Shown: positions 1-26,845 of the stretch, piece after piece | Layout: the number at the start of each line of letters is the position of its first letter | Numbering within the stretch: position 1 is the stretch's first letter | Source: Amoebidium appalachense | Taxonomy: Eukaryota; Ichthyosporea | DNA length: 64,000 nt | Direction of reading: 5' to 3' | NCBI GenBank assembly: GCA_963693365.1 | Contig: CAVNZM010000009.1 | Coordinates: forward strand, 806,001 to 870,000 | Notes under the pieces: model-generated | What the model was told of the DNA's origin: nothing | What the model saw: only the letters and a program-made list of their open reading frames with translations | Database searches by the model: none | Translations under genes and position numbers: made by a program

Positions 1-8572
<8,572 letters not shown>

Positions 8573-9491
8573 TTTTTTGGGCTATTTTCAGCACTATGCT
8601 TGTGTATACTTGGTATTTAACCCGTCCGTATAGACCACAGGTTTACTTTCTGAGATCCTTACAATTCCAGGCACCCTGGGTAGATCTGCAAAAAGACCAA
8701 AGATCTTATAGGAATCTGGCTACTTATTGCGTCAATGGGTTCCATAAAATGGTATGATAAATTATGAATTCACAGTTATTGAATTCTTCTGTAATTAATA
8801 TCTTCGTCTTTGAAATGCTCCTTTTGCATGATTTAGAAAAATCCTTTCGATGTCGCCTTGAAAAGATCCAGGTCAACTCGAGTCTGAGCTAGGCTTGAGA
8901 TCTAACGACCCTACAATAATGTTTCTCAGTGCTTCCAGTTAAAAACACTACGCACTATAACTTCGGCTTCCGGTTTCTCACGCACTCTCTTACTCGCACA
9001 CTTTTTCGTTTTTCTCTTTCCGTTCAACGGGACAGAACACAACCAAACAATCACATCACACCGAACAGAACACAGCACGGTTTGCTGTTGCAGCTGTTCG
9101 TTCGCAATTATTGCTGGTGTGCTAAACACGCGTGGTTTTTAACCAATAATTGAGCTCCAAAGTTTTCAACCAAAAGATGGAGGGGTCTATCGGAACAATA
9201 CCGGCTTAGTGCACATGTAGATAAATGGCTTTTTCTACACGTCAGCCTCATTTAGGGTTATTAATTAACCTAAATAGTATAAAATACTTTATTTATTATT
9301 TTGAGGTATAATAACTGTGTTTATGGTGATCTAATAGCTTCTCTTGAAAATGCTGGATATACTACCTCCTTTTTTATCCAATACCTTTTGAGCACAAGAA
9401 ACCTTTTAGCGCCGGTGCGCTCTCCCTCCTTCCATATATTGCTATGTGCCGAAGCATGCTATTGCCTTAGAAAGTTGCTTGTTAGAGCGAA

Positions 9492-9571
9492 CCAATAGAA
9501 TCGTTGCTGTGACCGGCTGGTGCCAGTCCACCAATCATCGTTGAGATAAATGGCTGGCATGCGGTGATTGG
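9492..9571. promoter_or_regulatory. CCAAT-box cluster upstream of the STK32-like gene
   Basis: CCAAT at 9492-9496 and 9531-9535 and the inverse ATTGG at 9567-9571, about 0.9-1.0 kb 5' of the ATG at 8572. The same paired arrangement recurs upstream of other genes in the window, which suggests NF-Y-type sites. The assignment is inferred from motif recurrence only. Confidence 0.3.
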
Positions 9572-10675
9572 TCCAGCCCTCACCCGCAGTCGCGCACCCC
9601 CACACAGTGTATCACGTGCCGCGTGCCCACGGCTCCATATCACGGATATCAGTACAGAGCCTGGAGGCGTGGTGTATATGCGTACACAAACACATGTGTA
9701 CACGTGTGTATGCGTATATATGTGTGTGTGTGTGTGTGTTGGGGGAGGAGGAGGGAGGGGGGGATGGGCAGGGAGGGGGGTTGGAGATTCGGCGTTTGTG
9801 TATGTATCCGTATCTCTCCAGGGCTGGGAGGAAAATCGATCGCGGCTAGAAGCGGTGTTTTTCCGTCTCATGGACAGAAAATTTCTCTATTGCGATCGAT
9901 CGATTCCGCCGCTGGCGGCGGCCCCGGCCCAGCGCTTTTGGCCGAGGATTTTCTGCCAACTTTGCTTGCGCTTTGCACCTTTTATCCTTACTTTTTCCCA
10001 AACAAAAAAAAGCCTTAATTATGCACAATAACCTTGTTTCATGTTATCCTGGCCTCTACACTTTCGAATGTTGGTGATGAGTGTGGAATGTGGCTTCGAG
10101 AAGTCTTCTCTTTTCGCTCCCTCCCTTGCTCCATATTCTCCAGCCCCCCAGGCTGCTTTTTCTCTCTGGAGGTATTCTAAAGCACCATAAATGCTGCCCA
10201 CTTGACAAAAAGAAGTTCTTGTTTGAAGTTCTATAGCATATAAACACACATTGTCCATGTGCCATGCACAGAGACGCTGTTTGTAAGGTCATCTGCTCCT
10301 CACTCAGATCTGCCACAGTAGCCCACTATGGTCTGCACATGAGCGAGCAGATGTTGTTTACACACGAGCTCAGCCAACCACTACGTGTGTTAGACCTGCG
10401 TGAGGTAACAGTAGTCCCACAAATGCTGTTGTTTCATTTCAAGTTGCGAAGTTTATGGCGCTGAGCAGTTACCAGACCTAGACCTGGCTTACCGTTTCTG
10501 CTGCCCCCTTTTTACTTGTTCACATACCAAGCTAGTATGGTGTGCAATGAATAACAAAAGACTTTTGAGTGTTATACCCGTGCCATATACTTGAATAGAA
10601 GCAAGCACGAAAGGTTCTGGCAACAGCGCTTCGAACAGTGAAGCGAGGAAGCACAGTTGCAGTTCGACGCACTCC

Positions 10676-10917
10676 ATGGCCAACCGCTAACACGCACTGA
10701 CGTGTTGCCGCACGTGCGACGTTTTAACATCTACAAAAAAAAAAAAAAAAAAAGGAGACACCGCCTCAGTAGGTGGTTGGGCTACCACCTACTGAGGCGG
10801 TGTCTCCTTTTTTTTTTTTTTTTTTTTTTTTTTACTTAAAAGGGACTAAGTAGATGTAAAAAACGTCGCACGTGCGGCAACACGTCAGTACGTGTTAGGT
10901 GGTTGGGCCAACCGCGG
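10676..10917. repeat. Large nested foldback (inverted-repeat) element
   Basis: A three-layer hairpin. The outer arms (about 10678-10734 and 10852-10912) match as inverted repeats over about 55 bp with a few mismatches; shared cores include CGTGTTGCCGCACGTGCGAC. Inside are A(19) at 10735-10753 and T(26) at 10808-10833. The centre is a perfect 24-bp inverted repeat (10754-10777 and 10784-10807) with a 6-nt loop. No coding capacity is seen. It could be a foldback MITE, a structured RNA locus or a rearrangement product. Confidence 0.8.
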
Positions 10918-10977
10918 CCACAGCGCCAAGTATGATATAAAATCGTTCGATCTGATATAGAGTGCCAAATTCTAAGT

Positions 10978-11206
10978 CTAGAAGCGGTGTTTTGCCGTCT
11001 TCTAGAAATCACGACCAAGCCAATCTTAAGCAGCTCTAAAACCGCTTTTTCATTAGTAAACCGCGCTTCGTGTATTATAAAAAGTTGGTACAAATATCAT
11101 AGGCTTTATAGCGACACCTTACTTGTTAGGGGTCTTCTGGCAAAAACGCGATCGAAAAATAAGAAAACCTAAAATTTTGCTCTAGAAGACGGGTATTTAC
11201 GTCTTC
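10978..11206. repeat. Short palindromes, related copies (third at 9846-9868)
   Basis: At 10978-11005 CTAGAAG and CTTCTAG flank a short core. At 11185-11206 GAAGACG and CGTCTTC are perfect 7-bp arms around an 8-nt core. A related sequence, CTAGAAGCGGTGTTTTTCCG, begins at 9846. All lie in the STK32 upstream region. Function is unknown. Confidence 0.5.
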
Positions 11207-11385
11207 CGGACCAAGGAGATACATACGGTGGGTCACGTAAGGGGAATCCGGATGCTCTAGCTAGCTGGGATGGGGCGGGGGGGGGGGGGGGGGGGGGGGG
11301 GGGGGCGCGCGGAGGGCGGACAGGCGGTGCACGTGCCACAGTGCTTGCCGTGCTAGCAGTGACGTGTGTGTGGTGGTGTGCAAAC

Positions 11386-11417
<32 letters not shown>

Positions 11418-11685
11418 GGGGGGGGGGGAGGGGGGGGGGGGGGGAAGACGGGGAGGGGGGGGTGAGACTCGTTGCGTGCAACTATTATTAGGGTGTGCTT
11501 GAGCTCGTCATAGCGCGTAGTCTATCTAGGCATAGTACTTTAATCCGTGTGTGTGCATGTGTGTGTGTGGGGGGGGGAGCGGGGGAGGGGGGGGGGAGGG
11601 GGGGAGGGGAGGGGGTGGGGGGAGCCTTGGTGACTCGGCAGGGCCGGGGCCGGAGCAGGGGGGGAGGTGGGAGGGGAAGGGGAGG

Positions 11686-11719
<34 letters not shown>

Positions 11720-11880
11720 GTATGGGTGCACGGTGTAGTCAATAAAAGCCTGATGATCACGAATGCATGTGTGAAGGGGAGGGGAGGCGTCAGTATGTAT
11801 TGCTAAGTCTTGACTGGGTGGATTGGTGCATGCGCAAGTGCAAATGGGGGAGAAGTGCGTGAATGAGAGTGTGTGTGTGT

Positions 11881-11912
<32 letters not shown>

Positions 11913-12402
11913 GGGGAGAGGGGAGAGGGGGGAGGGGAGCTGGGAGGGGGGAGGGGAGAGGGGGGATGGGGGGCGGGGGGGGGGGGGGGGGGGGGGGGGT
12001 GGTCGCATGTGTGTGTGTGCTCGTGTGTAGGTGTTTGTGGTGCGCGTGATTGTAGTGGTGGTGCCAGGGAGGGGAGGGTTGGGAGTAGGGAGGGGGGAGG
12101 TAGGCGCATGTGCGCGATGACTTTGTCACATTCAGCTGATAATTATTACACATGTCAGGTAGGCAGCGAGATTCTGGTGTCCAAGCATCATTTCCATTCG
12201 AAAACGGCAACCCTAAAAATATGCAACGATCGTACCTGTCCGAGATATATTTTTATGCTTAGCTGTGGCGCTTCTATCATTATCAAACGCTTTCACCAGA
12301 AATATGTACATATAATTTTCAGCACTCATCAACATGTATGGAGTGGTCTGTACATGCACACTATGCCTGGCCCATGTTCTGTCGCATGGTAGAAAGGTAT
12401 TT

Positions 12403-12552
12403 ACCTAAATAATATATCCTACTACAATTAAAAATATATCCTGATACAATATATTAAACGCATGCAACTGGTGCATGACCTAAATAATATATCCTACTAC
12501 AATTAAAAATATATCCTGATACAATATATTAAACACATGCAACTGGTGCATG
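12403..12552. repeat. 75-bp tandem duplication
   Basis: An AT-rich unit at 12403-12477 is repeated at 12478-12552 with a single visible difference (CGCATG versus CACATG), so the duplication is recent or conserved. It lies just 3' of the SGNH-like gene, before a poly-C/poly-A tract. Confidence 0.92.
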
Positions 12553-12573
12553 TGGGATTAGACATCCTCAATC

Positions 12574-12617
<44 letters not shown>

Positions 12618-12728
12618 AAAAAAGTGTTCTACAAACACAGTGACACAACCATACTCACCACCACCACCACCACCACTACCACCACGAACTGGACTAACGG
12701 TGGGTGGCTATTTCAGTTAACGAATCTC

Positions 12729-13367
12729 TCAATCGGCAAAGTCTTCTGGTGATGTTTGATTAAAGTACACTACCAGACCTGCAAATCTATACGGTACACT
12801 GCCACATAATTGGATAGTCCCATTTTGCAGCCCCCCCAACACAGAAATATCCCTCTTCGCATTTTGCGCCTCCAATTGGCGGCACACGGGCCTACTATCC
12901 CGTCTATCTCCACTATCTACAGGCGAAAAATGGAAATTTGGTGCAAGAACACCCCTAAGTAGTGCGGGTGACTTTAGCGCAACACGTGACATCTCGTGCC
13001 CGTTCAGCAACAAGCACACATTTTCATATATCTCGTCCATGCCTGCATAGTCACTAAACGGCGCCAAATCAACTGCCTGCAATAAATTTAAACCAACCAA
13101 TGCCGTAACGTCTTTATGTGAAAGCTCGTTTAACTTCAGTTCAATAGCTGGTGTATCACCGTCGCACGACGGAAGGGGAATCATCGTTTTGTTTTCCCAC
13201 CTGGTTAGGTCTTCTGCTTTCCCATCATCCGGGCGTTCGCAATCTTGATTTTCTAGGCAGCGAATTTCCATGGGACCCCCATCCCCGTATTGGGGTTTTA
13301 GGAGAGTGAAGGTGGCTCGGTGGGCGTCCATCGTGAAATTCAACCAGGAATCTGAGGTGTGGACTGT

Positions 13368-13421
<54 letters not shown>

Positions 13422-13453
13422 GTGCGTGCGCGCGTGCGTGCGTGCGTGCGTGC

Positions 13454-13487
<34 letters not shown>

Positions 13488-14053
13488 CAGTAGCCATCGG
13501 ATGCACACATAGGTGGGTGTTAAGATAGTGTCCGGCGGGTTCCGGGAGCAGGAGGAGGGGGGGGGGAAGGGGGGGGGGTAGAGGAGTTGAAGCAAAAGAC
13601 AACCAGAGATTTTATCAAAAGCAACAGGACGGACGTTTAAGGATGGGAGTGCCGGAGGGAGGGAGAGAGTGAGAAGGGAGGGGAGGGGGGAGGGGGGGGA
13701 GGGAGAGGGGGGGGGGGGGAGGGGGGAGGGGGGAAGAGGGGGGGAGGGGAAGAGGGCTGGGAGTAGGAAAAGAGTGTGAAACGATACATGAAATTCCGAG
13801 GAAAAGAGGCCAATCCAACAATGTGGAAAGCCATATAACACCTAGAGTTTGGGGCGGGGGAGGGAGGGGGGGGGGGAGGGGGGAGGGGGGGGGGGGGGGA
13901 AGGGATGAAAGTTGACCTCCAAGGTGAACATTCGAATCAGCATGGATGCCGTGTTTACACATAAAACAAAACGCAAATGATCGTGCAATCCCACAACCAC
14001 ATCAACGTTCCTACCCACCACCGCAGCAACAAAATCTCAACATACCTCACCAA

Positions 14054-14107
<54 letters not shown>

Positions 14108-14833
14108 TTTCCCCTTCCCTCACCCGCCCACCCAAATCCATGTGGCCCCGTTCTCTCACCCCAACCGTCTTTCATTTTCAGGCTGTTTGTCTATGGGGCT
14201 CATAATTCCACGTTCTTATACATCAAACGAACCCCCTCCCCCCCCCCCCCCCCCCCCCCCCGTTCCACCAAGTCCTCTATCCCATCCCCCCCCAACCGCA
14301 CCATCATCACACACAATACCAGCACCACAAGCGCCCCAAGCCTACCCAAGACATCCAAATCCCGTCCCTCACTCCTCCAAAATAGTCCTATCTCTGAAGC
14401 CCCTCGCCATTTCTCACAATCCCAATACCAAACCTATCCTCCTTCCACTAAGCAAGAATGCATTCCTCTCTCCCCCCTCCACCCCCATTGAACCCATTCC
14501 TCCCATCTTCTCTCCCCCCCCCTCCCCCCCCCCTCCCCCAATCCCCCCCCCCCCCCCCCCCCCCCCCCCCGGCGCCCGGTCTCACCCCCCAGGCCTACTT
14601 TGCCCGTCACGCACATACATACACGCAACACATAACTCTGCTGATTTCAAAGTCATCCACAATGTTCTTTCTTCCCACATGCTCCCACACTCCCAATCCT
14701 CATCCCGTCTCAATCGTTTGTAGCCCAAACATTAAACATGTCCCAACAGCCAAAAGGGAATCATTCACCAACAACATAAGCATCAAACACACACACGAAC
14801 ACTGGAATATGGCATTGGAAGGGGGGCGCCGGG

Positions 14834-14881
<48 letters not shown>

Positions 14882-15009
14882 GAGGTGATAGTGGGGGGAG
14901 GGGCGGCTAGAATGCGTAACACGATACAAAGTAAAACTAATCAATGAGAAGCACGGTGCAGGAAGATGTAAGAGCAAACATGTAAGTATGCGATTTTTTT
15001 TTTTTTTTT

Positions 15010-15040
<31 letters not shown>

Positions 15041-17788
15041 GGGGGGATGAGGGGGGGTGTTTGTACCTTTGGGCAGGGAAGCCACATATGCTGCCTCATA
15101 GTCAAACGACATGACGTTTTCTGATTTCACGCCATTAACACCGTGGCCAATCGGATCGAACGTAACGTTACTGGCACGGGCTTGACGAATCATATCGAGG
15201 ATGACGCCAGTGTACATGAAAGCGAATTGGTTGGCAATCACCTGATGTCCAAATGTGGTAGGGTGGTGGTTTTCGCCCAAAAATGCTTTTTTTATGCATG
15301 TGTTTTGATTGGGTGCCGCTAGCATTAAAGCACGAACATAACTCCCGAGGGAAACACGGTTGATGTCGTGCCTGGGTGTCAAAGTTGTATGTGTTAGTTT
15401 GCATAACGAGAGTATGGATATAAAATACATTGGCCACATAAAAGATAAAAAAAATACCCAGCTACACAACTACACCCTAAAAGCACATTTACAAACAGGG
15501 TGGATTATTAGATCTATCAACCTATCTGCTACTCATAGGCTGGATACCGCATCGGCAAAGCACACCCCTCTAATTACTGGCACCTTGATCTGGGTATATT
15601 GTGCACCCACATGTGCTCTTGTGTCTGCACCCTCGTGTTTCTTGCCCCCCCCCCCCCCCCCCCCCCCCCTTCCCCCCCCCCCCTTCCCCCTCCCCCCCCC
15701 CCCCCCCCCCCCCTCCCCTCCCCTCCTGCCTCTCCACGTCTCCCCCCCCCCCCCCCCATCTCCCCCCCCCCCCCCCCATTTCCCCCCCCCCTTCCCCCCC
15801 CGTTCTCCTACCCTCCAACCCCAAAGAGCACCACCACAACCCACGTACCTTCCAACTACCCACACACCTCTCACTCCCCTTCTCACCTACTAAAGGTACA
15901 CCCACCTAGACCTCCCATCGAATTCCCTTATCTGACCGCAGCTATTTGCCATGTATCAACCTAACCCCAAGTTATTTCCTTTGCCACAGCTTATCAACAA
16001 CACTAAGCCGGAAAAGCAGTAACCCCCCCCCTCCCCCCCCCCCCCCCACCACCATTTTCCCCCCTCCCCCCCCCCCTCCTCCCCCCTCCCGCCCCCCCCC
16101 CCCCCATCTGCCCCTCCTTCCTCACCCCCAGCCCCCCCCCCCCCCCCCCCCCCCCAACTCCCTGCTGCCCCCACGCCAACTCTATCCTTCCCCCCCCCCC
16201 CCCCCCCCCCCGCCCCTTTTACCCGCCTTCCACCCCCTTAAATCCCCCCTCCCCGCGTCCCCCCAGATCAGCCCCCACGTCGAACATCATTCGGCCCACA
16301 CCACCATCCATTTAATCAGAAATAGTCTGCACCCACGTTCCGCATCCCTCCTTTTCTTCAACCGGTTCCCAGGATCTATTCCCCTACCCAACAGTCTCAT
16401 CTCTAGTCTACTGAACCTGCAATGACCAGAGACCACCACCCTGTCACCGACCTTTTTGCGTAGGCCTTAAGCACATCCTCCTGCCCCTGCAGTGTGGTTT
16501 TACTGGGCCATTCCTCATCCCTCGTACCATCCCAAATATAGGCAAGACCCAAAGATGGCGCAATGGGTTTCAGCTGCAGCGCCCGACGGAGCCACAATTC
16601 GAGTGCCTCCCCTCGGCCCTCATCCTTGAAGCGGTAGTCGTTAACAGAGAAATCCCAAAATAGGAAATCGACATCCTCGCCAATCATCTGGTCCAGGAAA
16701 GTGCCCCCCCACACCGAATCGGCCCAGTCGTGAGGTACCACACGCGCAGTTACATTCACGCTGGAATTAGCCAAAGACATCAATGTCTGGAAATTACGTT
16801 GCATGATGAATGGAAACGTGTCATGGGTGTCTGGTGATGACCCACCAGTTGCGCCAATAACCACATTCGGCCTTTTCCCCGTGAATGCATCCCACAGAAT
16901 CTGCTTTGTTTGGTTCGGTAGTATGCTCGGTACCGTGGTGGCGTGCAGAAGAGATGTGTTGAATCCCACATAAGTAGGAACCAGTGACTCGCCGCACACA
17001 CGTTGCAAAACGGTGTTCAGCGTGTGGTTTGTTTCCAACTCTAGCCTCCACTCTCTTACTCTCCGTTCGAGAAACCCCATGGGTAACGAATCATCGTTCG
17101 TCACATTAGCGCCTTCGTTTTCGTTGCTCACATTCACTCTTTCCTCTTTCGTTGCCGACTCCGTTTCATTTGCACCCGTAAATGCAATAAGAACCGTACT
17201 GTTCGTTGGTGGTCGGGCCTTTGTGTCCTCTTTTTCTCCGTCCGCCGTTGCCGGAACAAGGTCTGCCTCTGCCCCACTTCCCCCTATTCTCGCTGGGCGT
17301 GGTGGTTCCTGTACTCCCTCGGTTGTTTTCTCGCTCTGCTCAAGCACATCCTTGTTGTTTGCATTAGATGCTTCCTCGTCTTCCAGCATCCGGTCTAGCT
17401 CATCATCATCTTCGATGTGTTTGTACTTTGCCTTTCCCGTCTCCACCTCTCTTTGCCCCTCCTCTCCCTCCTGTGCATCTTGTATCTGTTCATCCACAAC
17501 AGGTGGTGGTGGTGGTGTGTTCGGTTGTATCTGGTTCCTTCCCTCTTCCACATAACTCTCCTCTTCCATTTCTTTTTCCTGTGCGTGTACATACACCTCC
17601 TTTGCGTGTGCGTATCCATTAATCCGACCTTTCTCACTGGTAACCTCTGTGCTTGTGCCCATAAACACAACAGCAACCATTACCACCAGAGCCAACACTG
17701 CAACGAGTAGTCGTGGGGTACCCCTTAGCCTCATCCCACTCGAACTTCGGGAGTGTTGGCCTAGCGGCCGGTACCCACCGTAAGGCAT
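12729..17788 (-). CDS. Type II membrane protein with SGNH-hydrolase-like domain
   Basis: Exons in coding order: 17788-16452, 15371-15067, 13363-12729; phases are consistent, giving 758 aa ending in a TGA at 12731-12729. A short basic N-terminus is followed by a single hydrophobic segment (about 27-45, [18 protein letters not shown]), which predicts a signal anchor with a lumenal or extracellular body. Residues about 50-235 are an acidic, low-complexity stem. The catalytic-like region has [11 protein letters not shown] (about 309-319, SGNH block I with Ser about 317), FWDFSVND (about 377-384) and [11 protein letters not shown] (about 479-489, block V with His482). Block V normally reads D-x-x-H; here the acid position is Glu479. 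Many N-x-S/T sequons fit a secretory protein. Exon 3 (about 210 aa) is not recognised. Likely a Golgi or surface glycan esterase-type enzyme; the substrate is unknown. Confidence 0.82.
13364..15066. repeat. Simple-sequence intron 2 of the SGNH-like gene
   Basis: On the + strand: (GT)n with GCGT variants at 13371-13487 just before the acceptor, G-rich blocks at 13556-13760, 13854-13902 and 14821-14900, and C-rich blocks at 14057-14107, 14236-14262 and 14514-14570. T(22)G(27) at 14997-15046 lies directly downstream of the exon-2 donor, so the coding strand there is a C-run followed by an A-run. A fragment resembling intron repeat family A lies near 14905-14935. Confidence 0.85.
15372..16451. 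other. Intron 1 of the SGNH-like gene
   Basis: C-rich low complexity on the + strand from about 15644 to 16260 (poly-G on the coding strand). No exon is needed here: the flanking exons join in phase (AG plus G gives Arg). Confidence 0.7.
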
Positions 17789-18503
17789 CTTTTTCTATTG
17801 AGTGTGTTATGTTAATTGTGTGCGTGTGCATGTGTGTCTCTGTGACCGGTCATGGGGGGTTTGCAATCCTCTCGCGATCGAGTTGAAAAGTCAAAAGTTT
17901 TCGAGGATGCTTCATGATCCAAAGGCCAAACTAATTATGCACTACCTATAGGCTCCAAATTATATGCAGTTCCGCCGATGTTGTCGTGTTAAAGCTAACC
18001 TAAACATTAGCCTTTATTCTTTTTACCTGCTTTAAGTTCTACATCCTACATTACCGTAACTAAGATTTAATTACGCCACCCACTAGTGTCAAAGTACACA
18101 CACTAGTACCTCAGCCTCAGGCTGTGAATTTGCGGCTTGAGTTTTGTACCAGAAGAAATTTTAAGTCTTGCATCTACAATGCATCTGATTGGTTGTTCTG
18201 GAATTCACCGATGCTCTCACCACCAATCATAATCTGGTTTGGCACATTGCCTTTTTTGTAGATATAACCCCACCTGGTATGATATGAGTTCATCACCTGC
18301 TGAACACGTGGTGACTATTCCAACATCTTGATGTGATGGTCACGACACAATTGTCACAGAGGCCTTGCGCAACGGTGCCCCACGAAACGTGTTGGGATGG
18401 GGCGATGGGTAAGTAGTTCTTCAAATAGATTGTTGAATTTTGATGGTGACAAACTGACATCACAGGCACAATCATTTGCAAAACGGTGTGCATATGCCTC
18501 GGG

Positions 18504-18540
<37 letters not shown>

Positions 18541-19146
18541 CACACGCACCCGTTCACACGTGCACACCCGCACGTGCACACACACACACACGTACCGTGG
18601 CACACACACACGCACAGACACATGTACACACACGTGACCGTGTCACACACATACACACACAGCTACTGTGCCTCGTGATCCTCTGGCATCTCCCAAACCC
18701 GGTCCGGTCCCCCATCGATATCGATGACTATGAATCATTTTTACCCATGGTGACTTGAACAACCCAACAAACATTCCGTGACGTTGAACATGTTTCAGCT
18801 GCCTTCAATCGGTGACATACCGCTACCAGGCAGCTGTACTGTGGCAACAAGGCAATCGTGCAGGCAAGATTTATTGACATCACAAAATATACCTTTTGTC
18901 TCTGTCTGCAATAGCATCCTAGACCATTCGTTACCTTTGGCTATTCTCAAAACCCATCGCCCCTCCCGTCCCTGCTAATAGCCCAACGGAATCAGCGTAT
19001 GTAGAAGGAAACTTAGCTTCAGTGACACGCCTCCCACGCTTGAATATCATGTAATCATGGACAATTATGTCGTCAAGGCTCCCATCACTCATCACCAAAA
19101 TTTCACTTAAAAACTACTTGTTCATCCACAAACTTCAAGAGAGGAG
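17789..19146. other. Intergenic region, SGNH-like gene 5' flank and MAGOH 3' flank
   Basis: About 1.36 kb. It contains inverted CCAAT boxes (18188-18227), a poly-C run at 18506-18538 followed by CA/CG-rich sequence to about 18662, and otherwise unique sequence. No gene is recognised. Confidence 0.6.
18188..18227. promoter_or_regulatory. Inverted CCAAT-box pair upstream of the SGNH-like gene
   Basis: ATTGG at 18188-18192 and CCAAT at 18223-18227, both in a TGATTGG/CCAATCA context, about 400-440 bp upstream of the ATG at 17788. A TATA-like stretch lies nearby at about 18260-18267. Inferred from motif only. Confidence 0.35.
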
Positions 19147-25472
<6,326 letters not shown>

Positions 25473-26845
25473 TTTTTGGAGCAGGAAAAAAAAAAGAGTG
25501 ACGAACGTTAAGAAACAATATCAAATATAGCCAGCAAGGTTTAACAACGCTGTAGTGTTGCGGCTACAGAAATCAAAGTAGTTCCCCTTTTTGCAGACTA
25601 TGTAATCACGTATACAGAAAACACACTGACTGACTCGCACTGAGGCTGTTGCATGCCGGCCGGCCGGAAAAAGTTTTGGCGCCATCGATACGAGGCATGT
25701 GGATCGTGACGTCATCATGTTTGCCCCAGCCATCCTGTGACGTCATACATGCGAACGGCGATTGCAAACACATGTACACGTACCGTGTACACACACACCG
25801 TGCACACACATGCACACTGTGAAAACACCTTGAACACACGCACAGCCTTAGCACGCACACACCTATCATAGTAATATATACCTTATGATGTACACACGTC
25901 ACGTGCACACGCGTACCCAAGCGTACGAACATGTTCACACTTTCATGATAGGTCGCACCGTACAGTACTAGTAGACGCACGGACACACGCATGCATATCA
26001 CACAGACACGCACACACTATGGCACCCACAATACACACACACATGCACCGTAAACACTCACACAGCACACACGTGCGCATGCATGCACACACACACGTGT
26101 ACAAGCGCACGCGCGCGCTTAACTTTATAGTAGTGAGGCACCCGGTGCAGACACGCATCCGCATAACAGACACAAACACACACCATAATGCTATTGCATG
26201 GTGAATTGAATAACTGTCAGCATCATGCTGCAATGCCCCCCCCCCACCTACACACACGTCGCTAACTTCACACGCCATCGATCATGGTGATTTGCATAGG
26301 TACCTGGTACCTGGGGCCATACGTCAACGAGGGGCTGGAGTTGTGCAAAAAGGCACAAATGGGGAAAACATGCACCAAGTGTGATTTGGGGGTAATTGGG
26401 CAGGATGAACAGTTGATGGGGAGGACAGGCATACATGCGCACAAGAAAAGGGAAATTGCCAATGCACAACACAGAGCAAACTAGAGTAGTCCCTTCAGCC
26501 ACAAAGGAGAGAACCTTCAACGCATTTATGTTTCTTGCCGATGTATGATTGCAGTGTGCTTTACTGCCACCAATCACAAACCAGACAATACGGTAGGCCT
26601 CGGCTTACAGCCTGCCCAGGCACACACCATACCGCCACCTCACACTGTGAGTCGCTGAGCCTATCAATATAGATTACACCCATACAAGTTGCCAACCCCT
26701 AGTCAACAATAAACTATTCACAAGACGCTCTATTTCGGTATAGCTTCAAGCCACAACCAATCACGCACCTTTATTTCATAGGCAATATAACCCTAATAAG
26801 GTATGTTTCAAACACTTATTCGTTTAAGGTAGCACACCGCTAGAC
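25473..26845. other. Intergenic region, MAGOH 5' flank and SUCLG2 3' flank
   Basis: About 1.37 kb of CA-rich but largely unique sequence, with CCAAT boxes at 26570-26574 and 26757-26761. No gene is recognised. A GGCCGGCCGG palindrome lies near 25658. Confidence 0.5.

Larger units (their letters stand above)
8573..12728. other. Intergenic region upstream of the STK32-like gene
   Basis: No convincing gene is seen. It holds the 5' flank of the STK32-like gene and the 3' flank of the SGNH-like gene. Notable contents, listed separately, are CCAAT-type boxes (9492-9571), small palindromes (9846-9868, 10978-11005, 11185-11206), a foldback repeat (10676-10917) and a 75-bp tandem duplication (12403-12552). 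From about 11277 to 12000 it is mostly poly-G, GT and AG-rich low complexity. Confidence 0.7.

Noticed and set aside
12403-12552. CRISPR-like or structured array reading of the tandem duplication
   Set aside because: Only two adjacent copies with no spacers, in a eukaryotic intergenic region; a simple tandem duplication explains it.
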